In this document: piece after piece, positions 56,237 through 63,489 of the stretch
How positions within the stretch are numbered: the stretch's first letter is position 1
How the letters are laid out: each line of letters begins with the position of its first letter
NCBI RefSeq assembly: GCF_001528665.1
Contig: NZ_BBYJ01000006.1
Span: forward strand, 479,961-543,960
Source of the DNA: Microtetraspora malaysiensis
Lineage (GTDB): Bacteria > Actinomycetota > Actinomycetes > Streptosporangiales > Streptosporangiaceae
Direction of reading: 5' to 3'
DNA length: 64,000 bases
Translations under genes and position numbers: made by a program
The notes under the pieces: model-generated
The model's database searches: none
What the model was told of the DNA's origin: nothing
What the model saw: only the letters and a program-made list of their open reading frames with translations

Positions 56237-56650
56237 GTGAGCGAGGACGACGTCCCCCTGTCCGCTCCCGACACGGCCAAGGAGCTCACGTTCTCCCTGG
56301 ACGACCTGCCCGAGGTGCGGGAGTTCGCCGCCGTACAGGCGCGCAGCAAGGGGATGCCGGAGGACGCCGTCGGGGACTTCGTCGTCGCGCTGAACGAGGT
56401 GGCGACGAACGCGGTGACCCACGGGGCACCCGAGGCCCGGCTGCGCCTGTGGGGCGACCGTGACGGCCTGGTCGTGGACGTCCACGACGAGGGCAAGGAC
56501 TGGCATCCCGAGGGCTGGCCCGGACGGGCCGGCCCGCCCGATAACGCCACCAGCGGCATGGGACTGTGGGTGGCGCGCAAGCTCAGCACTGACATCTATC
56601 TCAAAACGGGGAGCAACGGGACAACCGTCACGATGCGTTTCACCGTCTGA
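56237..56650 (+). CDS. RsbW-like anti-sigma serine kinase / ATP-binding protein
   Basis: 137 residues, a single HATPase domain: N-box FVVALNEVATNAVTHGAPEARLRLW, VVDVHDEGKDW and SGMGLWVARKLSTDI. This is the GHKL form of RsbW/SpoIIAB proteins that bind a SigB-type factor and phosphorylate the STAS protein. The GTG is set by GGGAGG 9 nt upstream. With the sigma factor, STAS protein and phosphatase it makes a complete partner-switching set within 4.6 kb. The NADH dehydrogenase gene begins 18 bp downstream. Confidence 0.9.
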   Translation: MSEDDVPLSAPDTAKELTFSLDDLPEVREFAAVQARSKGMPEDAVGDFVVALNEVATNAVTHGAPEARLRLWGDRDGLVVDVHDEGKDWHPEGWPGRAGPPDNATSGMGLWVARKLSTDIYLKTGSNGTTVTMRFTV

Positions 56651-56668
56651 CAGGGGTAGTAGCCCCGC

Positions 56669-58006
56669 ATGACTGTTCCCCGCATACTCGTGGTCGGCGG
56701 TGGCTACGTCGGCATGTACGCGGCGCTGCGGTTGCAGCGCAAACTCCGCCGCGCCGAGGCGCGCGTCACGGTCGTCAACTACGACTCCTACATGACCTAT
56801 CAGCCGTTCCTGCCCGAGGCCGCGGCCGGGAGCATCGAGCCCAGACACGTCGTCGTGCCGCTACGCCGGGTGCTCTCGCGGTGCGAGATCCTCAACGGCA
56901 CGATCCTGCGGGTCAGCCTTGCCGAGAAGACCGCGGAGTTCCGCCCGCACGAGGGGCCGGAACGGGTCCTCGGCTTCGACTACCTGGTGTTCTCTCCCGG
57001 GTCGATCTCACGAGTGCTGCCGATCCCCGGCCTCGCCGAGCGGGGGATCGGGTTCAAGACCGTGGAGGAGGCCATCCACCTGCGCAACCACGTCCTCGGC
57101 AAGCTCGACGTCGCCGCGTCCAGCTCGGACGAGCGGCTCCGCCGGCGGGCGCTCACGTTCGTCTTCGTCGGCGCCGGGTTCGCGGGAGTCGAGGCGCTCG
57201 GCGAGCTGGAGGACATGGTCAGCGACGCCGTGAAGTACTTCCACGGCCTGCGCAGGCAGGACATGCGCTGGTTCCTCATCGAGGCGACCGACCGCATCCT
57301 GCCCGAGGTGGGGCCCGACATGGGCCGCTGGACCGCGGAGCAGTTCCGCAGGCGCGGCATCGACGTGCGGCTGCACACCCGGCTGCTGTCCGCCGAAAAC
57401 GGGCACATCGTCCTGGACGACGGCGAGGAGTTCGACGCCGAGACGCTGGTGTGGACCGCCGGAGTCAAGCCGCACCCGCTGGTCAGATACGGTGACCTGC
57501 CGCTCGACTCCCGAGACCGGGTCCTCGCCAACGAGTTCCTGCAGATCCAGGGCGCCCGGTTCGCGTTCACCGCCGGCGACACCGCGGCCGTCCCGGACCT
57601 CACCCGCCCCGGCGAGTTCTGCCCGCCCAACGCCCAGCACGCCGTACGGCAGGCCCGGCGGATGGCGGACAACATCCTCGCCACGATCAGGAGCCGGCCC
57701 TGCAAGCCGTACCGGCACACGAACGCGGGCGCGGTGGCGGCACTCGGGCTGCGCAAGGGCGTCGGCCAGATCTACGGCCGGGAGCTGCGCGGGATCGTCG
57801 CGTGGCTGATGCACCGCACCTACCACCTGTCCCGGATGCCCACCTTCAACCGGAAGAGCCGCATCCTGGCGGACTGGACGCTCGCCCTGTTCTTCCGCAG
57901 GGAGATCGTGTCGCTCGGCGCTCTGCAACGGCCGCGCGAGGAGTTCGAGCTCGCCGCCCGCACCACCACCCCGCACCGGCCCGCCCGCGAGCCCGTCACC
58001 CACTGA
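56669..58006 (+). CDS. ndh: Type II NADH dehydrogenase (NDH-2)
   Basis: 445 residues. The FAD-binding motif is ILVVGGGYVGMYAALRLQRKL; the second Rossmann motif, for NADH, is LTFVFVGAGFAGVEALGELEDM. FAFTAGDTAAVPDL is the FAD-proximal Asp region typical of NDH-2, and the C-terminal half has RGIVAWLMHRTYHLSRMPTFNRK, an amphipathic membrane-anchoring part. It passes electrons from NADH to quinones without pumping protons. Closeness to the anti-sigma gene suggests co-transcription with the stress cluster. GGGGTAG-TAGCCCC lies just ahead of the ATG and may mask the ribosome site. Confidence 0.92.
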   Translation: MTVPRILVVGGGYVGMYAALRLQRKLRRAEARVTVVNYDSYMTYQPFLPEAAAGSIEPRHVVVPLRRVLSRCEILNGTILRVSLAEKTAEFRPHEGPERVLGFDYLVFSPGSISRVLPIPGLAERGIGFKTVEEAIHLRNHVLGKLDVAASSSDERLRRRALTFVFVGAGFAGVEALGELEDMVSDAVKYFHGLRRQDMRWFLIEATDRILPEVGPDMGRWTAEQFRRRGIDVRLHTRLLSAENGHIVLDDGEEFDAETLVWTAGVKPHPLVRYGDLPLDSRDRVLANEFLQIQGARFAFTAGDTAAVPDLTRPGEFCPPNAQHAVRQARRMADNILATIRSRPCKPYRHTNAGAVAALGLRKGVGQIYGRELRGIVAWLMHRTYHLSRMPTFNRKSRILADWTLALFFRREIVSLGALQRPREEFELAARTTTPHRPAREPVTH

Positions 58007-58025
58007 CCGCACTTGTGTGCCTGGT

Positions 58026-58048
58026 CCCCGGCCCGGGAGAGGCCGGGG
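58026..58048. terminator. Terminator between ndh and a convergent CBS gene
   Basis: CCCCGGCC / GGCCGGGG, perfect 8-bp stem with a 7-nt loop, 20 bp after the ndh stop and 17 bp before the stop of the convergent CBS gene. Confidence 0.7.
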
Positions 58049-58064
58049 CGCTCGTCGGGCGTCG

Positions 58065-58670
58065 TCACTCGTTCGGCGGCGCGGCGCAGATGTCGGACAG
58101 CGCCGAGGTGGGGTCCCACTCCACCGCCAGATCGCCCAGGGAGACGATGCCGATCGGGTGCCCCTTCTCCACCACCGGGATCCGTCGGACCGCCTTCTCG
58201 CGCATCAGCCGTACCACGTCGTCGGCATCCTGATCCGGATCCACGGTGACGACGTGCGTCGAGCACAGAGCGCCGATCGGGGTCGCGCTGATGTCGCGCG
58301 TCTCGGCGACCGCCCGCACCACGATGTCGCGATCGGTGACCACCCCGCGCAGCCGGTCGCCCCTGGTCACGAGGACGTCGCCGATCGCCTGGTCGCGCAT
58401 CAGCTTGGCGGCCCGCACCACAGGGGTGTCCTCGGGAAGCACCACCGGATCGGGAGTCATGACGTCGCGCGCCTTCTGCTTCTCGTGCGTCTTCTCGTGC
58501 GTCGCGATCCGCCCGGCGTCCCGCGTGGCTCCGGCTTCTTCGGGGGAGTAGACGGGGCCGGGGCCCTCGAACCTGCTGTGCCGTTCGGACTGTCCCTCGA
58601 ACCCGGTGTCCTGCCGGACCGGCTCCTCGCCGGTGGTGACCCGGCCGGTGTCGTAACGGTCCTTCTTCAC
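58065..58670 (-). CDS. Two-CBS-domain protein with charged N-terminal tail
   Basis: 201 residues. About 60 hydrophilic residues (MKKDRYDTGRV, EKTHEKQKA) precede two CBS domains: DVMTPDPVVLPEDTPVVRAAKLMRDQAIGDVLV...GVVTDRDIVVRAV and STHVVTVDPDQDADDVVRLMREKAVRRIPVVEKGHPIGIVSLGDL. It resembles actinobacterial stress proteins of the hypoxic response protein 1 type, whose ligand is unknown. The GTG overlaps the preceding gene's stop by 4 nt (GTGA), so it is coupled to that gene. Confidence 0.88.
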   Translation of the reverse strand: MKKDRYDTGRVTTGEEPVRQDTGFEGQSERHSRFEGPGPVYSPEEAGATRDAGRIATHEKTHEKQKARDVMTPDPVVLPEDTPVVRAAKLMRDQAIGDVLVTRGDRLRGVVTDRDIVVRAVAETRDISATPIGALCSTHVVTVDPDQDADDVVRLMREKAVRRIPVVEKGHPIGIVSLGDLAVEWDPTSALSDICAAPPNE

Positions 58671-59008
58671 CAGCGATCAGCCTCCCTCATGCTGGAAACG
58701 GCGCGCCGGCCGTCAGATCGGGCAGGCGCGTCGCACTCCTGCACCTCGCTCGATTTCCTCGCGTACGCGGTGTGTACCTCCCGGCTCAGGGGACGGACGC
58801 CGAGCCGTGAGTGCCGTAGCTCGCGAGCCTGCATCTCCGGCCCGGCCTTCTTCCGGCCGTCCCGCTCCCGCACCGTACGGTCGTGCTCCGAGCCGAAGCG
58901 CTCTTTCAGGAGGCATCTGCGGTTGAGGGTGGTCATCACGACGTAACCCGCCGCCAGGATCATCACCGCGATGGCGATGACCATGACCAGCCATGCGACG
59001 GGGGTCAT
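58667..59008 (-). CDS. Membrane protein, apparently shortened at the C-terminus
   Basis: 113 residues. One membrane helix (VAWLVMVIAIAVMILAAGYVVM) is followed by a charged segment, LKERFGSEHDRTVRERDGRKKAGPEMQARELRHSRLGVRPLSREVHTAYARKSSEVQE. This pattern is that of a longer actinobacterial family (near 200 residues) in which the text continues as VQE-RFVD-P..AV..AD.L; here only a scrap, READRW, and the stop remain. It thus looks 3'-truncated. It overlaps the CBS gene by 4 nt. Confidence 0.65.
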   Translation of the reverse strand: MTPVAWLVMVIAIAVMILAAGYVVMTTLNRRCLLKERFGSEHDRTVRERDGRKKAGPEMQARELRHSRLGVRPLSREVHTAYARKSSEVQECDAPARSDGRRAVSSMREADRW

Positions 59009-59157
59009 ACAAGCCTCCAGAGATGAGTGCGTTGTCGCTTCGCACTGCCCTGGATGTGGGGGTCCAAGCGCACGCGACGGAGGAGCGCGACGGTCAGGCG
59101 CGCGTGATGCCGGGCTTCGCGGGTAGCCGGGAGCGGCACCCGCAGAGCAGGGAATCC

Positions 59158-59475
59158 ATGGGATTCCGAGCAGGTCTCGCGTTCGTCGCGGTCGGCGCGG
59201 TTCTCGCCTTCGCTCCTGACGGCGGAGCGCTGTACGTCACTCGCGATCGCGGCGCAGGTGGCGGTCCTCCTCGTGAGGCGTGGACGTGGACATGGGCGCC
59301 GGGTTCGACGGGTTCGACGGGTTCGACCACCTCGACCGTTTCCTCGTTGCGCGGACGTCGCGTGTAGAGACCGCTCAGCAGCACTTCGCCGACGCCGATG
59401 AGGATCCAGCCGACGATGGGCAGGTCGATGCCGGGAACGTCGGTGAGCGGCGAGATCGGCTGTTGCGGCGCGCCT
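59158..59475. pseudogene. DUF6458-like gene with halves on opposite strands
   Basis: On the plus strand 59158-59214 encodes MGFRAGLAFVAVGAVLAFA, like the N-terminal helix of DUF6458 proteins. On the minus strand 59475 down to 59241 encodes PISPLTDVPGIDLPIVGWIL followed by IGVGEVLLSGLYTRRPRNEE and an acidic tail, like the C-terminal half; its natural end HEEDRHLRRDRE-stop (near 59241) needs a shift of frame. Neither half is a whole gene. The simplest reading is an inversion of about 260 bp inside one gene. The rest of the 474-bp gene-free stretch (59009-59482) shows nothing else. Confidence 0.45.
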
Positions 59476-59482
59476 GGCGGTG

Positions 59483-59908
59483 CTACTCGGAGACGTCGAT
59501 GACCGCCAGCGCCTCGGCGAGAACGGCGGCGACATGGGACTCCGCCGAGGCCGGGACCTCGTGAAACCCGTGCTCGGGGTCGTAGGCGATGTCGAGGCCG
59601 TTCTCAATGAGACGGTTGGCCCAGCGCAGCGCCGTGTTGAGCTTCTCCTTCGGGATCGTACGGCCCTGCGCCACAGCGGACAGATTGCGGAGATTGGTGG
59701 CGGGGCCGGATTGGTTGTGCTCGCGGCGGAGCTTCCAGGGAAGGGCCCTGCTGTGGTCGGTCATCCGCTTGGAGAGGCCGGCCGCTCTCTTGGCCTGGAG
59801 GATGCCGGACTCTGTCACGCCGAACCGGGCGGCGAGGTCCGCGTTCGACCACCCGGCCGCGGTCAGCCGAGCCAGTTCCTCGTGATCTACCAGCGGTTTT
59901 CTTCCCAT
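59483..59908 (-). CDS. Small DNA-binding protein with N-terminal helix-turn-helix
   Basis: 141 residues. GRKPLVDHEELARLTAAGWSNADLAARFGVTESGILQAKRAAGL forms an N-terminal helix-turn-helix. The rest is helical (LPWKLRREHNQSGPATNLRNLSAVAQGRTIPKEKLNTALRWANRL). The layout fits small phage or mobile-element proteins. TAAGCT lies 7 nt before the ATG with no ribosome site, a probable leaderless start. It stands 90 bp from tRNA-Pro on the opposite strand. Confidence 0.65.
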   Translation of the reverse strand: MGRKPLVDHEELARLTAAGWSNADLAARFGVTESGILQAKRAAGLSKRMTDHSRALPWKLRREHNQSGPATNLRNLSAVAQGRTIPKEKLNTALRWANRLIENGLDIAYDPEHGFHEVPASAESHVAAVLAEALAVIDVSE

Positions 59909-59997
59909 GATCGACAGCTTAGGCCCGGCGAGGGTCTCCGTGTACGCACGTGGGCGGATTCTGCGCTAAGGTTGGTCTCGCTCGGGCAGCCGGGCAA

Positions 59998-60071
<74 letters not shown>

Positions 60072-60129
60072 CCGCGTTTTCGCAGGTCGGATGGGGTGTC
60101 ACGAGATCACGTGGCGCCCCTTTCTGTTG

Positions 60130-60151
60130 CTGAGTGACTAACTGAGTGACT
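60130..60151 (+). repeat. Direct repeat of CTGAGTGACT
   Basis: Two identical 10-bp copies separated by AA, 59 bp after the tRNA. CTGAGTG occurs again at 60992-60998 and 61026-61032. Integrase arm-type sites are one possibility. Confidence 0.6.
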
Positions 60152-60570
60152 GTCGCCGATGACACGGAGAAGGGTGTCTGCTGACGCCGTATTCCCCGTA
60201 GGGACAGGGGTTCTGCTCGTCGAGTCAGCCTCTTCGTGACGGCCTCGCTGACCGTAGCTGTCACACGATGCTCAGATGTAAAGGGGCGGCAGGTTCAAAA
60301 GCCCTCCTGCAGCAACATCGGGCATGCGATCTCGCAGCATCCCCCGCCTGGCCACTGAGCATGACGGGGATGTGGTTGCTCCGGTCGGCGGCTGCCACGC
60401 TGGTGGCTGGAATCGCCCTTGTCGTAGCGGGTGGGTGCGCCACGAGGCGCCTGGAGTCGAGTGAGGTGAGAGACCTTCACTGCTGGGTTGTCGCAGCAAT
60501 CCGGCTGAAGCTGGGGGCAGTTCGTCTCGGAGGATGCCGGGGCGGGCGGTAAGCAGCCCTGGCAACGTAA

Positions 60571-60598
60571 GCATCACACCCCTCGCGGAGCGTGATGC
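60571..60598. repeat. Inverted repeat GCATCAC / GTGATGC
   Basis: Perfect 7-bp arms around a 14-nt loop, 65 bp ahead of the IS66 remnant. It may be a terminator or a trace of an insertion-sequence end. Confidence 0.45.
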
Positions 60599-60662
60599 TG
60601 GTTGTGCTTGTGTGACCGTCCGTGACATTGATCGTCGATCTTCGGTGCGGTGAGATCGACGG

Positions 60663-60965
60663 GTGCCGGGCCCAGAGGAACTGCCGCGGGAAGAGCTGAT
60701 CGAGCTCGCCCGTACTCAGGCTCTCCTAATCGAGCAGCAGGCCCAGACCATCGCTCGGCAGGATGCGCTGATTACCCGGCAGCGATGGTGAACGCGTTGG
60801 AAGAGGAGAACGCGGCGCTGCGGGAATGGGTGGCCCGCCTGGAGCGGCTGGCATCACGGAACAGCGGAAACTCGGGGATGCCGCAGCTTGACCAGCAAGA
60901 CACGTCGGCGTTGCCGCGCGCCCGACCTCCGTCACACAACGCGACCCGAAATCGGAATGCAGAGG
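60663..60965 (+). pseudogene. IS66-type transposase remnant
   Basis: The N-terminal part reads MPGPEELPREELIELARTQ from the GTG at 60663 up to a stop at 60789. It then continues one frame over as NALEEENAALREWVARLER and LASRNSGNSGMPQLDQQD. This is the leucine-zipper and RNSGNSG signature of the IS66 transposase N-terminus (usual RNSRNSS-PPS). A frameshift and loss of everything downstream make it a dead fragment. Confidence 0.75.
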
Positions 60966-61126
60966 GGCTGATTGCTTACTCACGGCGGTCTCTGAGTGTC
61001 GCCTTCTGAGCGCTGGTGGCGGCATCTGAGTGAGCTCTGAGCCTGCTGCTTGCCTGGTCACGCGCACTCAGAGCCGTGCTGGCGGCCCTGGGATGCACAT
61101 CCGGAGAAACGTGTCCCGACAAAACA

Positions 61127-61648
61127 ATGGAGAACTGGAATGAGATCCAGGAAAACGCCTACGGCGGCTGGCTGAACAACCCGGAACGGCGGAAGAATCC
61201 GCGGCTGGTGATTTCGCCGGTCACGATCCGAACCGCACGCGCATTCGTCGCCTGGACCCACCGCTACCTCGCCCCGCCGGCCGCCGCTGAGTTCATCACC
61301 AGCGTCCAGACCGGCACCGGAACCCTCGTCGGCGTCGTGTTCGTTGATCGGCCCACCGAGTGGGTCTTCGACGACGGTGGCACCGCCGAGGTCGTCTGCC
61401 TGGCCACCGACGGCATGCCCAATGCCTGCTCAGCGCTGCTGGGCGCCGCCTGGCGAGCCGCCCGGGCGGAGGGCTACCGGCGGCTGATCGCCTACACCCG
61501 CATCGACGAGCCCGGCGCCAGCTTGCGCGCCGCCGGGTTCCGCCTCGTCCCTCGCCCGCTCACGTGGCAGGACCGCTCCCGCAGCCCCCAAGGCTCCGAC
61601 GGCGTGGCCCGTGTGCTGTGGGAGATCCGCACCGGGTGCCGCCGATGA
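61127..61648 (+). CDS. XF1762-like GNAT-fold protein of a mobile element
   Basis: 173 residues. VISPVTIRTARAFVAWTHRYLAPP, GTLVGVVFVDRPTEWVFDDGGTAEVVCLATDGMPNACSALLGAAWRAARAEGYRRLIAYTRIDEPGASLRAAGFRLV is the pattern of XF1762-like proteins found in phages and integrative elements. The fold resembles GNAT acetyltransferases; the substrate is unknown. The ATG was chosen by frame since the ribosome site is weak. Its stop overlaps the methyltransferase start by 4 nt. Confidence 0.8.
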   Translation: MENWNEIQENAYGGWLNNPERRKNPRLVISPVTIRTARAFVAWTHRYLAPPAAAEFITSVQTGTGTLVGVVFVDRPTEWVFDDGGTAEVVCLATDGMPNACSALLGAAWRAARAEGYRRLIAYTRIDEPGASLRAAGFRLVPRPLTWQDRSRSPQGSDGVARVLWEIRTGCRR

Positions 61649-62673
61649 CCGCGCAGCGCGAACCATACTGGAGCGACGAGCACGCGGCCATCTACAACGG
61701 CGACGCCCGCGAGGTGCTGGCCGAACTGGGCGACTGCTCTGTGGACTGCATCGTCACCAGCCCGCCCTACTGGGGGCTGCGGCACTACTGCGACGGCCAG
61801 TATGGCCAGGAGCCCACGCTTGAGGAGTACGTCGACAACCTCCGAGCTACCTTCGCCGAGGCACGTCGAGTGCTCGCCGACGACGGCACCTTCTGGCTCA
61901 ACCTCGGCGACTGCTACGCCGCGAACTCCGACGGCTGGGCCCGGGGCAAGGCATACAACCCTCGCCAACCGGGGGCGCGACCCAAAGCACGGCTGGCCGT
62001 ACCGCCCAAGAACCTCCTTGGGATGCCCTGGCGGGTCGCCTTCGCCCTGCAGGAAGACGGCTGGATTCTCCGCAATGCCATCGTGTGGCACAAGCCGAAT
62101 GCGATGCCGCAGTCGGTCCTTGACCGGCTGTCCAACCGCTATGAACTGATCTTCCTGCTCGTCAAGCAGCGACGGTACTGGTTCGATCTCGATCCGATCC
62201 GCGAGATTTACACCGGGGACCGGTCGATCACCAGGCGCGCACGAGCCGGCGGCAACAAGCCGAACAGCATCAAGACGGCATGGCCGCCGCCCGGCAAGTA
62301 CGGCACGGCCGGTGAGGACTCCGCCGGGGTGCGGCACGGAGCGGCAATGCGACCGACGGGTGAGCGGCACAGCGCAGCTCACCCCAACGGCAAGAACCCC
62401 GGGGACGTCTGGCCGATCTCCACCCGGCCACTACGGGCGGCGCACTTCGCGGCCTTCCCGATCGACATCCCACTGAAAGCGATCGCCGCCGGCTGCCGTC
62501 CCGGCGGAACCGTCCTGGACCCGTTTGCCGGCAGCGGCACAACCAGCATCGCCGCGCGGCAACTCGACCGGAAGTTCCTCGGCATCGAGCTCAACGGCGA
62601 CTACTGCGAGCTTGCCCGAACCCGGCTCCTCGCTTCTCCGGACCAGGAAATCCCCGGCAGGAGGCGAGGGTGA
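61645..62673 (+). CDS. DNA methyltransferase, beta-class (TSPPYW)
   Basis: 342 residues. Motif IV is CIVTSPPYWGLRHY, near the N-terminus, and motif I is GGTVLDPFAGSGTTSIAARQLDRKFLGIEL at the C-terminus, the order of beta-class amino-methyltransferases. TSPPYW favours N4-cytosine, though N6-adenine members exist. Between them NLLGMPWRVAFALQEDGWILRNAIVWHKPNAMP matches the family. No restriction enzyme gene is adjacent, so it is an orphan and may protect the element or mark it. It overlaps both neighbours by 4 nt. Confidence 0.93.
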   Translation: MTAQREPYWSDEHAAIYNGDAREVLAELGDCSVDCIVTSPPYWGLRHYCDGQYGQEPTLEEYVDNLRATFAEARRVLADDGTFWLNLGDCYAANSDGWARGKAYNPRQPGARPKARLAVPPKNLLGMPWRVAFALQEDGWILRNAIVWHKPNAMPQSVLDRLSNRYELIFLLVKQRRYWFDLDPIREIYTGDRSITRRARAGGNKPNSIKTAWPPPGKYGTAGEDSAGVRHGAAMRPTGERHSAAHPNGKNPGDVWPISTRPLRAAHFAAFPIDIPLKAIAAGCRPGGTVLDPFAGSGTTSIAARQLDRKFLGIELNGDYCELARTRLLASPDQEIPGRRRG

Positions 62674-63002
62674 CTGAACAGCCACAAAGGGCCTGCTCAG
62701 GGCCTCCCGAATCAGATTCATCGGCGTACCCTGCAGGGCCCCGAACGAAGGGCGGTACGCGGCCCGTACACCCCAGCGACATCGATCCACAAGATCACCA
62801 GCTCCGTTGCCTGGTGGACGGCAGACAGCTCTACCGGGTTGCTGACGTCATGCGCCTGCTCAGCATGAGCCGAAGCGTGATCTACGAGCAGATCCGATCC
62901 GGTCGGTTGCGCTCCGTCAAACAGGGCCGTACCCGGCTGATCCCGGTCTCGGCCATCACCGACTACATCACCCTTCTCGAACAGGAAGCGAGGAAGCCAT
63001 GA
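62670..63002 (+). CDS. xis: Excisionase-like helix-turn-helix protein
   Basis: 110 residues. The C-terminal 55 form a winged helix-turn-helix of the HTH_17/AlpA-excisionase type: LYRVADVMRLLSMSRSVIYEQIRSGRLRSVKQGRTRLIPVSAITDYITLL. About 45 disordered residues precede it. The GTG start overlaps the methyltransferase stop, with GGAGG upstream; the stop overlaps the integrase ATG. Position and fold suggest it bends att DNA to favour excision, as in AICE elements. Confidence 0.88.
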   Translation: MTEQPQRACSGPPESDSSAYPAGPRTKGGTRPVHPSDIDPQDHQLRCLVDGRQLYRVADVMRLLSMSRSVIYEQIRSGRLRSVKQGRTRLIPVSAITDYITLLEQEARKP

Positions 63003-63489
63003 CCGCACGGCGCAGCCGGGGAGACGGCGGCCTGCACTGGGACGAACAGCGGCAGCGCTGGATCGCCTCGGTCACCGTCGGCTATGCCCCTGACGGCAAG
63101 CGCATTGTCAGGAAGGCCAGCGGCAAGACCAAGACCGAGGCCAAGGCGAAACTCAAGGAGATCCTCCGCGACCACGACGACGGTCTGGCCAGCGGCCCAG
63201 CCAACTTCACCGTCGCCGATGCGGTGACCAGCTGGCTCACCTACGGCTTGCAGGGACGCGACACCGAGACCGTGGCCAACTACCGGATCCTGTCTGACAA
63301 GCACATCATTCCCGCCCTCGGCGCGCGGAAGCTGCGGGACCTCAACGCTGAAGACGTGGACCGATGGCTTATGGGCAAGGCCAGGACGCACAGCACCCGC
63401 ACCGTTCGCCTGCTCCACTCATGCCTGAACCGGGCGGTGCAGTTCGCTCAGGCACGGGACAAGGTCAAGCGCAACGTCGTGGCTCTGTG
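62999..63489 (+). pseudogene. int: Tyrosine integrase, cut by an insertion sequence
   Basis: N-terminal 164 residues of a phage/AICE-type tyrosine recombinase: an AP2-like arm-binding part (RQRWIASVTVGYAPDGKRIVRKASGKTKTEAKAKLKEIL) and a core-binding SAM-like domain (TVADAVTSWLTYGLQGRDTETVANYRILSDKHIIPALG, TRTVRLLHSCLNRAVQFAQAR). After VVALC the sequence turns into the IS3 end, and the frame runs on only to 63556. The catalytic domain (Arg...His-x-x-Arg...Tyr) is missing, presumably beyond the insertion to the right of the window. Confidence 0.9.

Larger units (their letters stand above)
60072..60662. other. Gene-free region after tRNA-Pro with repeats, possible att region
   Basis: 591 bp without a credible gene. 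It holds the direct repeats at 60130-60151, a copy of GCAGGTTCAAA at 60288-60298 identical to part of the tRNA T-arm, a palindrome at 60571-60598, and two diverged copies of a 40-bp sequence (about 60313-60353 and 60517-60555, near GGCA-CG-CTCG-AG-AT-CC). The copied tRNA segment could be a decayed attachment site. Confidence 0.5.
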
